A stretch of DNA of 61,662 nucleotides from Gillisia sp. (GCA_024635655.1 JAGXIL010000046.1:1-61662), one strand, 5' to 3'. Counted from the first letter of the stretch, positions 51,651 to 61,592 are shown. A program made the numbers and translations. Notes: generated by a model from the letters alone, not told the origin.

Positions 51651-53504
51651 TTACTTTTTCATTACAGAAAAATTAATATAGGAATCCCCGTATACGGTAT
51701 GGGTTTCTTTAGTAAAATCTTCTTCCTTAGCTTCAAAGATATTCGGCACAAAGGTTTGCGGATTCAGATCTATAAAGGGGAACCAGGTACTCTGCACCTG
51801 AATTTGAAGTTTGTGTCCCTTTTTAAACGTATGATTGATATCCTGCAGATTAAACGAAACATCAGTCTTTTTATTGGCTTCAAAAGGTTCGGGAGTTTCG
51901 AAACTATTTCTGAACCTGCCCCTTATAACTTCACTCCTCACCATCATATGGTAATTGCTCATTTTAAGGTGATCCTGCATTTCTTCAGAATCTTCAGCAT
52001 CGTGAGGATATACATCGATCACTTTTACAACCCAGTCTGCATCTGTACCTGTAATAGCTACTTTTAAATGTGCCTCTATAGCTCCCACCAGACTCATATC
52101 TTCCTCTAAAACCGGAGTTTCGAACACAAGAACATCCGGCCTTCTTGCAGAAAAACGTTGATCCCCTGTCATATATTGGCGGGGAGTAAATACCATCTTA
52201 ATATCTTCAGAATACGGGACCGGTTTTTTAGGATCACTTACAAAGGAGATTTCGGAATCTGTTGCGTTATCAGTTAGTTTCTGATCATCGCCAAGGTAGA
52301 AAGTTTTTTGCTCTGCATTTTCGGGAGGCCAGGTTTCATAAGAATTCCATTCCATGTTTCCGGTATCAAAAACATAGGCTTCCGGTAACCCGGTTTCTTT
52401 GGAACCACTGCCTTTTAGAAAATGGTTAAAGAATTTTGTTTCAATATCCTTTTGATAAGCTTCAGAGATATCATCGCCAAAATAGATATTTCCTACTGCC
52501 TGCCTTTTAGATTGTCTCGCCCAGTCGCCATGGCTCCAGGGTCCAAAAACCATAGTGTTATAGTTATCACTGCTCTTCTCAATTGTTTTGTAAGTTTCGA
52601 AAGGGCCGTACAGATCTTCTGCATCAAAGAGTCCACCCACAGTCATTACAGCCGGTTTGATCTCATCCAAGTGCTGGATCACTCCCCTGGATTTCCAGAA
52701 TTCATTGTAATTGGGATTCTCTTTAAGCTGCTGCCAAAAAATATTATCTTCTTTGTAATACTTATCCAAATTGCTCAAGGGGCCTATGTCCAGAAAGAAC
52801 TGATATTGATCCTGACTTCCAAGATCCGGCATCGTGTACCATGGCTCGGTGGTTGGTTCTTCTTTATCATATCCAAATAATGCAGTGGCTCTCCAGTAAC
52901 TCAAAAGGTAAGCTCCGTTGTGGTGGAAATCATCAAAAAAGAAATCCCCTATTCCTGCCTGGGGAGATACAGCTTTTAATGCGGGATGAGCATCTATTAA
53001 AGACATTACCGCATAATGTCCGGGATAGGATATTCCCCAGGTCCCTACCCTTCCGTTGTTGTTCTTAACATTTTTGATCAGCCATTCAATCGTATCATAA
53101 GTATCGCTAGGCTCATCTGCCTGCTTCTTCTTTTTATTAGGAATATAGGCCCGCATATTATCATATGTCCCTTCACTCATCCAGCGGCCGCGAACATCCT
53201 GGTAAACTATAATATTCCCTTCCTGCATTAAATACTCGTTAGGCCCTATTTTAGATCGGAACTGATCAGCACCATAAGGTTGAGAGTTATATGGAGTACG
53301 CTGCATGATCACAGGGTAATCTTTTGACTTGTCTTTTGGAGAGTAAATTGTAGTGTGAAGTTTCACTCCATCCCGCATGGTAATATAGACTTCCTGCTTG
53401 TCGTAATTATCTTCTACTTTATAATCTTCTGTTGTTTGTGCAAAAACTGGAATAGATAAGAATAAACTTATCATGAACATCAGTGGGGTTTTTCTTAATT
53501 TCAT
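51651..53504 (-). CDS. CocE/NonD family secreted acyl esterase or peptidase
   Basis: A 617-residue serine hydrolase. The start at 53504 opens a signal peptide (MKLRKTPLMFMISLFLSIPV, cleavage after VFAQ). The alpha/beta-hydrolase nucleophile is in GTWGISYPGHYAVM (G-x-S-x-x-G), about residue 156; the following domain is a jelly-roll C-terminal half (about 420-610) as in cocaine esterase and X-Pro dipeptidyl peptidases. Substrates are acyl or amino-acyl esters/amides. Gene order with the DUF885 peptidase suggests joint work on peptides outside the cell. Confidence 0.88.
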   Translation of the reverse strand: MKLRKTPLMFMISLFLSIPVFAQTTEDYKVEDNYDKQEVYITMRDGVKLHTTIYSPKDKSKDYPVIMQRTPYNSQPYGADQFRSKIGPNEYLMQEGNIIVYQDVRGRWMSEGTYDNMRAYIPNKKKKQADEPSDTYDTIEWLIKNVKNNNGRVGTWGISYPGHYAVMSLIDAHPALKAVSPQAGIGDFFFDDFHHNGAYLLSYWRATALFGYDKEEPTTEPWYTMPDLGSQDQYQFFLDIGPLSNLDKYYKEDNIFWQQLKENPNYNEFWKSRGVIQHLDEIKPAVMTVGGLFDAEDLYGPFETYKTIEKSSDNYNTMVFGPWSHGDWARQSKRQAVGNIYFGDDISEAYQKDIETKFFNHFLKGSGSKETGLPEAYVFDTGNMEWNSYETWPPENAEQKTFYLGDDQKLTDNATDSEISFVSDPKKPVPYSEDIKMVFTPRQYMTGDQRFSARRPDVLVFETPVLEEDMSLVGAIEAHLKVAITGTDADWVVKVIDVYPHDAEDSEEMQDHLKMSNYHMMVRSEVIRGRFRNSFETPEPFEANKKTDVSFNLQDINHTFKKGHKLQIQVQSTWFPFIDLNPQTFVPNIFEAKEEDFTKETHTVYGDSYINFSVMKK

Positions 53505-53631
53505 GTAATAAAAAATTTTTGCCTCTCTATCAAATTGCGAGAGACTATTATATCCCATTTACAGGATGTAGGATTTTCTTATATTTAATAAAGTTCTAAA
53601 GATAGAGATAACAGGATGAATGATAAAGGAT

Positions 53632-55635
53632 TTATTTTTGAGCCACATTTTGAAATTTTTCCAGCCCCTGTCTCAGCCAATTAAGGTACTCTTCTTCATT
53701 GGGCGTGTACCCAACAGGCTGATTTAAAAGTTCAACATCCGGACCCAGCAGCACATAGAACGGCTGGGAATTATTTTTGAAGTTCACCGTTTGAAAAGTA
53801 GCCCATTTATCACCTATCGTTCTGATCTTCTTAATACCTCCTTTTTCCCTCACATAATTAAATTGTTCATGTTCCGGTAATTCCAGGCGATCATCAACAT
53901 ATAAGGAGATAAGTATATATTCATTCTTAAGGACATCATACACTTCAGGATTACTCCACACCTGTTCCTCCATTTTTCGGCAATTGACACAGGCCCAGCC
54001 GGTGAAATCCAGGATGATAGGTTTATTTTCAGCTCTTGCAACTTCCAGGCCTTCATCCCAATCCTTATATGCTGTAAGGCCTAAAGGACCTTCAGTCTCT
54101 TTTTCATACACGCTGTAGAATAAAGGAGGAGGAAAACCACTTAACAATTTTAAATTGGCAAAACCTGAGTTTGTAAGCCCGGGAAACAGATACAGAATAA
54201 AAATAAAAGTCAGGGTACCGAAGGCGAACCTTGTTTTGGTGAGTTTCTTCTTAGGCCCGTCGTGCGGAAACCGGATAAGTCCGAACAGGTAAAGCATCAA
54301 TCCAAAGGCGATAAGGATCCAGATCCCTATAAAGATCTCTCTTTTCAAAATTCCCCAATGCTCTACAAGGTCTGCATTTGATAAAAATTTAAATGCCAGT
54401 GCTAGTTCAATGAATCCTAGAACAACTTTTACAGTATTTAACCATCCCCCGCTTTTGGGGAGAGAGCTCAGCCAATTTGGGAACAGGGCAAAAAGGGCAA
54501 AAGGTAAAGCCAGGGCAAGACCAAAGCCGCCCATTCCGAAAGAAAGCTGCGTGGCTCCGCCATCTGTTGTAAGAGAGCCTCCCAGTAAAGATCCTAAAAT
54601 AGGGCCTGTACAGGAAAAGGATACCAGGGCAAGGGTTAAAGCCATGAAAAAGATCCCCAGGGAACCTCCTATACTGGAAGCTTTATCATCCATTTTACTA
54701 CTCCACGAGGTGGGCAGCGTGATCTCGTAATATCCAAAAAAGGAAAAAGCAAAAAGTATAAAAATGACAAAGAAGACAATGTTGAGCGTAACATTTGTGG
54801 ATATATTATTTAAGATCTCCGGAGCTACGCTATCGAGCAGATGAAAAGGCACACTTAACAGCAAATAGATCAGAAAAATAAAAACTCCGTAAAGTACCGC
54901 ATTAAAAAGTCCTTTTTCACGGGTTTTAGCTCCCTTTGTGAAAAAGGAAACGGTAAGCGGGATCATGGGAAATACACAGGGAGTCAATAAAGCAATAAGT
55001 CCGCCAATAAAACCTAAGAAGAAAATGGTCCAGTATCCGCTGGCTTCTTCCTCTTCCGGTTGAAACTCTGCCCAGCCCTGGATCTCGATATCCAGTGCCT
55101 GGGTTTGAAGTTGATCTTTTTCTGAAACATCAACATCAGTATATCCCTGTGTGGCGTTTCCACTTTCTAATGATATCTGAAAAGGTACTGTATCAGGCGG
55201 CAGGCATTGCTCGTCATCGCAAACCATAAATTCCACCTCCACCTCTATAAGAGAACCGGGATCAAGAACTTTAATTTGTTGTTCAAAAACTGCTTCGTCT
55301 TTAAAAAACTTGATGTCCATGCCAAAAACATCATCATAAATAGCCGGTACATCGGGTTCTTCCATTTCCCCCAGCAATTCAATACCCTCTTTTGATGTAA
55401 AGGTAAAGGTGGTAGGAATAGGACCGTCTTCATCTACTTCCTGGGAATATAAATGCCAGCCTTTATCAAGAGTTGCCGTAAAAATAAGGGTGAATATACT
55501 GTCGTTTTGCTTTTCTACTGTAGCTTCCCAATCTATGGGATCTGCCATCTGCATATTATCAGCAGGAGCAAAAACCTGAGCCTGGGCAGAGAAAAAAGCA
55601 GTTAAAAGAAAGACCAGGGTCAAAAAGTATTTCAT
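53632..55635 (-). CDS. dsbD: DsbD-like thiol:disulfide interchange protein
   Basis: A 667-residue membrane protein that carries electrons from cytoplasmic thioredoxin across the membrane. Signal peptide first; an N-terminal DsbD_N-type domain (about 30-175) with Cys pair CDDEQC; a membrane core of eight helices with TPCVFPMIPLTVSFFT and SFSCTGPILGSLLGG, the redox cysteines; and a C-terminal thioredoxin-like domain with GWACVNCRKME (CVNC active site). All three parts are complete. It overlaps tilS by 4 bp. Confidence 0.93.
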   Translation of the reverse strand: MKYFLTLVFLLTAFFSAQAQVFAPADNMQMADPIDWEATVEKQNDSIFTLIFTATLDKGWHLYSQEVDEDGPIPTTFTFTSKEGIELLGEMEEPDVPAIYDDVFGMDIKFFKDEAVFEQQIKVLDPGSLIEVEVEFMVCDDEQCLPPDTVPFQISLESGNATQGYTDVDVSEKDQLQTQALDIEIQGWAEFQPEEEEASGYWTIFFLGFIGGLIALLTPCVFPMIPLTVSFFTKGAKTREKGLFNAVLYGVFIFLIYLLLSVPFHLLDSVAPEILNNISTNVTLNIVFFVIFILFAFSFFGYYEITLPTSWSSKMDDKASSIGGSLGIFFMALTLALVSFSCTGPILGSLLGGSLTTDGGATQLSFGMGGFGLALALPFALFALFPNWLSSLPKSGGWLNTVKVVLGFIELALAFKFLSNADLVEHWGILKREIFIGIWILIAFGLMLYLFGLIRFPHDGPKKKLTKTRFAFGTLTFIFILYLFPGLTNSGFANLKLLSGFPPPLFYSVYEKETEGPLGLTAYKDWDEGLEVARAENKPIILDFTGWACVNCRKMEEQVWSNPEVYDVLKNEYILISLYVDDRLELPEHEQFNYVREKGGIKKIRTIGDKWATFQTVNFKNNSQPFYVLLGPDVELLNQPVGYTPNEEEYLNWLRQGLEKFQNVAQK

Positions 55636-56945
55636 AAAGCGTAGGTAATTTTCAAAATCTCCTGAGAAGGATCTGTAATAGCAAAACGGGCATCGGCTCG
55701 GTGATTAATTATCCAAACGATCTTTTCGCCAGAGCATAACAACCAGGAATTTTCCTTCTCCGGCAAAGATAATTTTTTGTCCTTGAAAAAGTCGCTTAAT
55801 TTCTTCTTTCCTTTCATTCCAAAGGGATAAAAGATATCCCCTTCCTGCCATTTCCTAATAGTTAACGGAAATTCCAGCTTCTCTTTTGCCACATAAATAC
55901 AATTTATTCCGGTATCTCCAATTTCCTTTACGGTGGTAATGGTAAAATTCCCCAGGGGAAGCATAATGTGCTTTTCTCCTTCAGCAATAGTAAAAGTCTC
56001 CTCTTGTTTTGCTGAAGGGATCTCAGTGAGTATTAAAAAATCGCGGTCTTTAATTAATCTGTGGGTAGAAGAGATCACCATTTTCCCCGGTTGGGCCTCA
56101 ATAAGATCATTTATATCATTCCAGGCTGTAAAACCGAAGGATTTCAACAGTTGATATAACACAGCTTTGGTATTGGGAATTTTCTTCAGAGTCTCGATCT
56201 TTAGGCGATAACCAAAGACATCTTTGGTGACAATTTCAGAAAATAACAGTCCTACATAATCTTCAACCAGGCTTAAGCTCTCATTTAAATGCTCTTGTGT
56301 TTGCTGAAAACTCTCCAGCAGTTGCGGATTGATCTCCTCCATTACCGGAACTATATCATGCCTGATCTTATTGCGCAAATACTTACTTGAACTATTGCTG
56401 CTGTCCTCCCGCCACTGAATATTCTTTTCCCAGGCAAAAGCTGCTATTTCTTTTCTGGAAAACTGAAGTAAAGGCCTGATGATGATATCATTTTCGGTTT
56501 TTATTCCGGTCAATCCCTCAAGGCCCGTTCCACGAATCAGGTTGATCAAAAAGGTTTCCAGATTGTCATTTGCATGGTGAGCAGTGAGAATATTATCAAA
56601 ACCAAGGCTTGCACTCAATTCATGAAACCAATTGTATCGAAGGTCCCGGGCTGCCATCTGTACCGAGAGCTTTTCATCTTCAGCATAAGCTTCAGTATTA
56701 AAACTTTCAGTAAAAACTTCTACCTCGAGAGCATCTCCAAGATCCAGTACAAATGCCTCATCGGCATCACTTTCTTCGCCTCTTAAATTAAAATTACAAT
56801 GAGCTATGGCAAAATTCAGTTTTGCCGAAGCACATAAATGCGCCAGTACTACGCTATCCAGACCGCCGCTAACTGCCAGCAGCAGTTTGTTGGTGCTCAA
56901 AAACGGAAAGTCGGCTTTGATAATATTTTTAAACGCTTTCTCCAT
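55632..56945 (-). CDS. tilS: tRNA(Ile)-lysidine synthase
   Basis: A 437-residue enzyme that converts C34 to lysidine in tRNA-Ile(CAU). The PP-loop ATP motif AVSGGLDSVVLAHL lies at about residue 27; the substrate part has HANDNLETFLINLIRGTGLEGLTGI and the linker KYLRNKIRHDIVP; the C-terminal domain has RKWQEGDIFYPFGMKGKKKLSDFF. The start is ATG 56945; a form 9 bases longer is possible. It is co-transcribed with dsbD. Confidence 0.95.
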   Translation of the reverse strand: MEKAFKNIIKADFPFLSTNKLLLAVSGGLDSVVLAHLCASAKLNFAIAHCNFNLRGEESDADEAFVLDLGDALEVEVFTESFNTEAYAEDEKLSVQMAARDLRYNWFHELSASLGFDNILTAHHANDNLETFLINLIRGTGLEGLTGIKTENDIIIRPLLQFSRKEIAAFAWEKNIQWREDSSNSSSKYLRNKIRHDIVPVMEEINPQLLESFQQTQEHLNESLSLVEDYVGLLFSEIVTKDVFGYRLKIETLKKIPNTKAVLYQLLKSFGFTAWNDINDLIEAQPGKMVISSTHRLIKDRDFLILTEIPSAKQEETFTIAEGEKHIMLPLGNFTITTVKEIGDTGINCIYVAKEKLEFPLTIRKWQEGDIFYPFGMKGKKKLSDFFKDKKLSLPEKENSWLLCSGEKIVWIINHRADARFAITDPSQEILKITYAL

Positions 56946-57035
56946 AGTTCTCAAATGTACAAAAAATGGCAGATCAGAACTTTGTATAAGCTTTAAAGGT
57001 GGATAGGAATGCAGAAAAATATAGGGTGTAAATAA

Positions 57036-58517
57036 TTAATCTCTACTGGAAGGTGACATAGCACCGGGATCTAAAACTTTCCGCATTGCTTCAGATTTTA
57101 AAAGGCATTCCTCGTATTCCTTCTCCGGGATGGATTTGGCTGTAATTGCCCCCCCTACAGAATAAGAAACGTATTTATTTTTAGCATTATAGAGAATACT
57201 GCGGATAACCACGTTGAAATCAAAATCCCCTTCCGGATTGAAATATCCCACGGCCCCGCTATATAATCCGCGTTTGGTCTCCTCCAGCTCCTCAATAATC
57301 TTCATAGCTGAGATCTTCGGAGCTCCGGTCATACTGCCCATAGGAAAAGTTGCGCGTAATGCCTCCACCGGAGGAATTCCCGGCTCAAGCTCGGCGGAAA
57401 CCGTTGAGATCATTTGGTGCACCTGCTTAAAAGAAGAAATTTTACAAAGTTCTTCCACCTGTACACTTCCTTTTTTCGCGACTTTTGAGAGATCATTGCG
57501 CACCAGATCTACAATCATTATATTTTCTGATCGTTCTTTAGGATCTTCAGAAAGTCCTTTTGCTATCCGGGCATCCTCTTCCGGATCGGTTGATCGCCTG
57601 GCAGTACCTTTGATGGGTTGGGTAAGGATCTTTTGCCCGGTTTTACTAAGGTAACGTTCCGGGGAAGCACACAGTAGATAATGATCTTCCAGCTTTAAAA
57701 AAACGGCAAAAGGAGGAACCGAAATTTCATTAAGATCCTCAAAAACATCAAAAGGTTGTATCTCACAATCTTCAGCAAAAAATTCCTGGCAAAAATTGGC
57801 TTCGTAAATATCCCCACGCTGAATGTGAGAAAGCATTTGATTTACTTTTGAAATATAATGAGCTTTTGAAATTCTTGCTCTAATTTCATTTTTCTCTCCC
57901 GAAGTACTTTGATCGTCTCCACTAAAAAGAGCTGATTCCCTATTTTCCACTTTCCACTCTCCACTCTCCACTTTCCTCCCATCTTCCTCTCCCGAATCTT
58001 CGGGACTCTTTCCACTGTCTCCGGAAGTCTTTCCACTTTCCTCTCTCCACTTTCCACTCTCTTCAGAAGACTTCCCACTAATTTCTAACGAGAAAATCTC
58101 CTCAAAATCAGATTCCATCTCATCATCAACCATCCTCAGATAATGCATTTCCAAAACATCCCCTTTAAAGATGAGCAGTTTTTGTGGCTGAAAAAAATAA
58201 AGATCCGGAAACTGAAGTCCGTCAAAATTTGCTGAAGTAAGATCCTCCACATTATTTTTCAGGTCATAGGACAGATAACCAAAGATCCAGTCATTGGTAA
58301 CCTGCTGGTATTCCTGAAGTTTATCAAAAGCCAGTAAATGGTCAGTTTTTACAGCCGTGAAAGCATTTACAGCCAGCATTGCATCAACATTACTGTGAGG
58401 CTGGTCGTATTCATTACTGTCAAGCCAGGCGATCTCATCAAAGTTTTTACTCCATTGCAGCAGTTTTTGCTTAAAAAGTGAAGAATTGGTAAGCGAAAAA
58501 TTCTTTATCGTACGCAC
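57036..58517 (-). CDS. pabB: Aminodeoxychorismate synthase component I with repeat insertion
   Basis: A 493-residue chorismate-binding enzyme for p-aminobenzoate and folate synthesis. The catalytic C-terminal domain (about 215-490) has PIKGTARR, whose lysine marks aminodeoxychorismate synthase rather than anthranilate synthase, then DLVRNDLSKVAK, FPMGSMTGAPKISAM and SVGGAITAKSIPEKEY. Between the N-terminal domain and this core, at residues about 145-209, lies an acidic-basic low-complexity insertion of Ser-Gly-Lys/Glu repeats with no counterpart in the family; without it the length would be normal (about 430). The core motifs are intact, so the enzyme may well work. Confidence 0.88.
   Translation of the reverse strand: MRTIKNFSLTNSSLFKQKLLQWSKNFDEIAWLDSNEYDQPHSNVDAMLAVNAFTAVKTDHLLAFDKLQEYQQVTNDWIFGYLSYDLKNNVEDLTSANFDGLQFPDLYFFQPQKLLIFKGDVLEMHYLRMVDDEMESDFEEIFSLEISGKSSEESGKWREESGKTSGDSGKSPEDSGEEDGRKVESGEWKVENRESALFSGDDQSTSGEKNEIRARISKAHYISKVNQMLSHIQRGDIYEANFCQEFFAEDCEIQPFDVFEDLNEISVPPFAVFLKLEDHYLLCASPERYLSKTGQKILTQPIKGTARRSTDPEEDARIAKGLSEDPKERSENIMIVDLVRNDLSKVAKKGSVQVEELCKISSFKQVHQMISTVSAELEPGIPPVEALRATFPMGSMTGAPKISAMKIIEELEETKRGLYSGAVGYFNPEGDFDFNVVIRSILYNAKNKYVSYSVGGAITAKSIPEKEYEECLLKSEAMRKVLDPGAMSPSSRD
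57893..58075 (-). repeat. Purine-rich minisatellite-like insertion within pabB
   Basis: On the coding strand the unit AGTGGAAAGTGGAGA and variants (GTGGAAAG, GTGGAGAG) recur many times over about 180 bp, with a few point changes and length changes between copies. Copies occur in two different frames of the same strand, which shows that DNA repeat units, not codons, were copied. In the pabB frame it gives ESGKWREES and KVESGEWKVEN type peptides. It is absent from pabB elsewhere in principle (family knowledge). Similar tracts are remembered from other Flavobacteriaceae proteins. Confidence 0.75.
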
Positions 58518-58588
58518 TTGATGTAATATTTCAATACAAAAGTAAGAGGGCCATTGTTAAGGAGAAAGAAAAATTTACTAATCTGCCT

Positions 58589-59158
58589 CTAGAATTCTTT
58601 TTCGGAATCTGAAGTTGTACCCGGGTCCTCGATTGTGTGTGAAAAAGTAGTAAGAACATCCTCTATTCCCATCTCCAGTACTTCATCCTGCACGGCATCA
58701 TCTACCAGATTATCTTTAAAGGAAGGAAAACTAAAACTCTCTATTACTTTCCCTCCAAACCTTGGAAAAATCCCTTTAGCATATTCAAGGGCTGAAGCTC
58801 CACCCCTTACACCGTTTGAGGTGCTCATTAACAGGATTCTTTTTCCGGTTAAAAAGCTGCGATCTATTCGTGAAAGCCAGTCCAGTATATTTTTAAAAAA
58901 AGCCGAAACAGTACTATTGTGTTCATTTACTGAAATGATCAAAGCATCGTGCTCTTCAATATAATTTTTCAGGATCCTGATATCGGTAGGGAAACCTTTT
59001 TCCTTTTCGTGATCAATGCTATACATGGGAATGTCAAAATCCCGAAGGTTTAAAACCTTTATATCGTGGCCGTTGATCCTGTTGGTAACGTGCACGATCA
59101 AACGATAATTTATGGAAGCACTATTGTTGGAACCGGCGAAGGCAAGAATTTTTTTCAT
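58589..59158 (-). CDS. NADPH-dependent FMN reductase
   Basis: A 189-residue flavodoxin-like enzyme. ILAFAGSNNSASINYRL near the N-terminus is the FMN phosphate loop, ALIISVNEHNSTVSAFFKN the middle site, and MSTSNGVRGGASALEYAK a second flavin-binding region. It reduces FMN or quinone-like substrates with NADPH. It ends with a short acidic tail. It lies just upstream of pabB on the same strand, 71 bp away. Confidence 0.9.
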   Translation of the reverse strand: MKKILAFAGSNNSASINYRLIVHVTNRINGHDIKVLNLRDFDIPMYSIDHEKEKGFPTDIRILKNYIEEHDALIISVNEHNSTVSAFFKNILDWLSRIDRSFLTGKRILLMSTSNGVRGGASALEYAKGIFPRFGGKVIESFSFPSFKDNLVDDAVQDEVLEMGIEDVLTTFSHTIEDPGTTSDSEKEF

Positions 59159-59311
59159 GGGGTCAATTAAATTCGTTCCAAAAATACCTAAAAATTAATC
59201 TGCACAACAAGAAGGAGGTTACTTTATGAATAGTTTACAATTTCAGAACCTCCGGAGGCTTGATAAAAAGAATATTACGTCCATTTTTGTTATTTTCCTG
59301 AAATCAAAAGG

Positions 59312-59319
59312 TATCTTTG
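59312..59319 (+). promoter_or_regulatory. -7 box that sets the helicase start
   Basis: TATCTTTG is an exact TAnnTTTG match; a TTTTTG lies 22 bp upstream (59284-59289). It lies inside the upstream extension of the open frame, so translation cannot start at the earlier ATG 59226 from this promoter; it supports the GTG at 59343. Confidence 0.6.
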
Positions 59320-59342
59320 CAAATCATAAAAAAACCAAATCC

Positions 59343-60692
59343 GTGACTTTTCAGGATCTAAATTTAAATACCCCTTTACTTAACGCGCTGGAAGATCTAA
59401 AATTCCAGACTCCTACTCCAATCCAGGAGCAGGCATTTTCTTCGATCATGTCCGGAAGGGATGTGGTGGGGATCGCACAAACGGGAACGGGAAAGACCTT
59501 TGCCTACATGCTTCCTATTCTAAGGATGCTCAAATTTTCTGAACAAAAGAACCCCCGGATACTGGTAATGGTACCTACCCGGGAGCTTGCAGTCCAGGTG
59601 GCCGAAGAAATAGAGAAATTAACCAAATATATCAACACCCGGGTTGTGGCGATCTATGGTGGGGTAAACATAAATACCCAGCACCAGGACCTGCTGCAGG
59701 GAACAGATATTGTGGTGGCTACTCCGGGAAGGTTGTATGACCTGGTATTAAGACGTGCACTACAATTGAAATCCATTCAAAAACTGGTGATCGATGAAGT
59801 TGATGTCATGCTGGACCTGGGATTCAGGTTTCAAATCATTAATATTCTTGAATTGTTGCCGGAGAATCGTCAAAGTATTATGTTCTCCGCTACGATGACT
59901 GAACCTGTAGAAGAACTTATCGCTGCTAATTTTAAATCTCCGGAAAAAATATCGGTAGCCATAAGTGGTACTCCATTAGAAAATATTGACCAGCGCGGAT
60001 ATAAAATTCCGAATTTTCATACCAAAGTAAATTTTCTGCGGAAGTTGCTGAAGGATAAAGAAACCTATTCCAGGGTATTGATCTTTGTAGCCTACAAAAG
60101 ACTTGCCGACAGATTGTTTGAGATGCTTGCTGAAGAATTTCCGGAAGAGTGTACTGTGATCCATTCCAATAAAAGTCAGAACTACAGGCTGCGTAGTATA
60201 CGCCAGTTCGGAGATGGATTTTGCAGGATCCTGGTAGCCACAGATGTTATGGCTCGCGGGCTTGACATTGAAAGCGTATCTCACGTAATTAATTTCGACA
60301 CTCCGGAATATCCTGAGAATTATATGCACCGGATTGGTAGAACCGGCCGTGCAGAGAAGCAGGGTCATTCTATTGTACTAAGCACCGAAAAAGAAACAGA
60401 GAAACTGGAGAAGATCGAGAACCTGATGGATATGAAAGTTCCGCAGTTTGATCTTCCTGAAGATGTGGAAGTTTCTACCGTGCTGATCCCGGAGGAGCAA
60501 CCTATGATCTTTGAGATCAACAATCCGTCTAACCGAAAGAGTGACGATGCCCCCGGACCGGCTTTTCACGAAAAGAGTGAAAAGAATTCCAAGGTCAACC
60601 TGGGAGGATCCTACAGAAGGGAAATTGCTAAGAAATATTCCAAACCCAAAACCCGGGGGGACAAAAATGCCAACAGGCGAAGAAAGAAATAA
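59343..60692 (+). CDS. DEAD-box RNA helicase, GTG start
   Basis: A 449-residue cold-shock or ribosome-assembly type helicase. GTG 59343 (read as Met-Thr-Phe-Gln-Asp) is chosen because the family begins there and the promoter lies just upstream; the frame stays open 117 bases further. Motifs in order: PTPIQEQA (Q), AQTGTGKT (I), PTRELA (Ia), DEVD (II, in place of DEAD), SAT (III), ATDVMARGLD (V) and HRIGRTGRA (VI). The C-terminal 60 residues are basic and disordered, ending in RRRKK. The aldose epimerase gene starts 10 bp later. Confidence 0.93.
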   Translation: MTFQDLNLNTPLLNALEDLKFQTPTPIQEQAFSSIMSGRDVVGIAQTGTGKTFAYMLPILRMLKFSEQKNPRILVMVPTRELAVQVAEEIEKLTKYINTRVVAIYGGVNINTQHQDLLQGTDIVVATPGRLYDLVLRRALQLKSIQKLVIDEVDVMLDLGFRFQIINILELLPENRQSIMFSATMTEPVEELIAANFKSPEKISVAISGTPLENIDQRGYKIPNFHTKVNFLRKLLKDKETYSRVLIFVAYKRLADRLFEMLAEEFPEECTVIHSNKSQNYRLRSIRQFGDGFCRILVATDVMARGLDIESVSHVINFDTPEYPENYMHRIGRTGRAEKQGHSIVLSTEKETEKLEKIENLMDMKVPQFDLPEDVEVSTVLIPEEQPMIFEINNPSNRKSDDAPGPAFHEKSEKNSKVNLGGSYRREIAKKYSKPKTRGDKNANRRRKK

Positions 60693-60701
60693 AACAGCAC
60701 G

Positions 60702-61583
60702 ATGTTCGAGATCCGGAACAAATTTCTAAAGGCAGGCATACTTTCTAAAGGTGCAGAATTGTGCAGTTTGAAAGATATTGCCACCGATACCGAATATATC
60801 TGGCAGGCAGATCCAAAGATTTGGAACAGCCATGCTCCCAACCTTTTTCCTATCATTGGGGCTTTAAAAGACGGAGAGATTATTTATGAGGGAAAATCCT
60901 ATCCCCTTACCCGCCACGGATTTATCAGGAATAATGAACACCTTTTGCTAAAAGATCGGGCGGAAGACAAATTGGTATTCCAGCTTTCCTTTTCCGAAGA
61001 AACCTTAAAAATGTATCCTTTCAAATTTAATTTTGAGATCTCCTTTACCCTTCAGGAGAGAACACTGAAAATATCCCACAAGATCAAAAACCTGGATAAT
61101 AAAACCATGAACTTTTCCTTAGGAGGCCATCCTGCCTTTAATGCCCCTTTATTTGAAGGGGAATCTTACGAAGATTATTATCTTGAATTTAATCAAAAAC
61201 ACGATTTAGATACGCATCTGTTAAATGACGAAGGGCTGATCTATGAGAAAACAGCGCCTGTAATTCGGGATGACAATAGGATTCAACTTCACAAAAATTT
61301 GTTCGATAATGATGCGCTCATTTTTAAAAATATTGCTTCAAAAAATGTAGCACTAAAAAGTAAATTGAACGGAACTGTGTTGAATGTTGAATATAGTGAC
61401 TTTAAGCACCTTGGAATTTGGGCAAAACCCGCAGCCCCTTTTGTATGTATTGAACCCTGGTTGGGATATGCAGATGTTGAAGGAACTACAAAAGATTTAA
61501 AAACAAAAGAAGGCATTATGGAATTAATGCCTTCTGAAACTTTTGATGCCTCTTATGCTATCAAAATAGCCAAAGACAATTAG
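60702..61583 (+). CDS. Aldose 1-epimerase family protein
   Basis: A 293-residue cytosolic beta-sandwich enzyme of the galactose mutarotase/YeaD-like family. LTRHGFIRN at about residue 70 and SLGGHPAFNAPL at about 145 contain the sugar-binding histidines; EPWLGYADVEG near residue 250 holds the catalytic glutamate. It interconverts anomers of hexoses or hexose-6-phosphates. It is 10 bp after the helicase and probably in the same transcript. Confidence 0.92.
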   Translation: MFEIRNKFLKAGILSKGAELCSLKDIATDTEYIWQADPKIWNSHAPNLFPIIGALKDGEIIYEGKSYPLTRHGFIRNNEHLLLKDRAEDKLVFQLSFSEETLKMYPFKFNFEISFTLQERTLKISHKIKNLDNKTMNFSLGGHPAFNAPLFEGESYEDYYLEFNQKHDLDTHLLNDEGLIYEKTAPVIRDDNRIQLHKNLFDNDALIFKNIASKNVALKSKLNGTVLNVEYSDFKHLGIWAKPAAPFVCIEPWLGYADVEGTTKDLKTKEGIMELMPSETFDASYAIKIAKDN

Positions 61584-61592
61584 ATCTATAAA

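Noticed and set aside
57893..58075. CRISPR array
   Set aside because: Units are short, purine-rich and without unique spacers of constant length, and they lie inside a coding frame; no cas genes are present.
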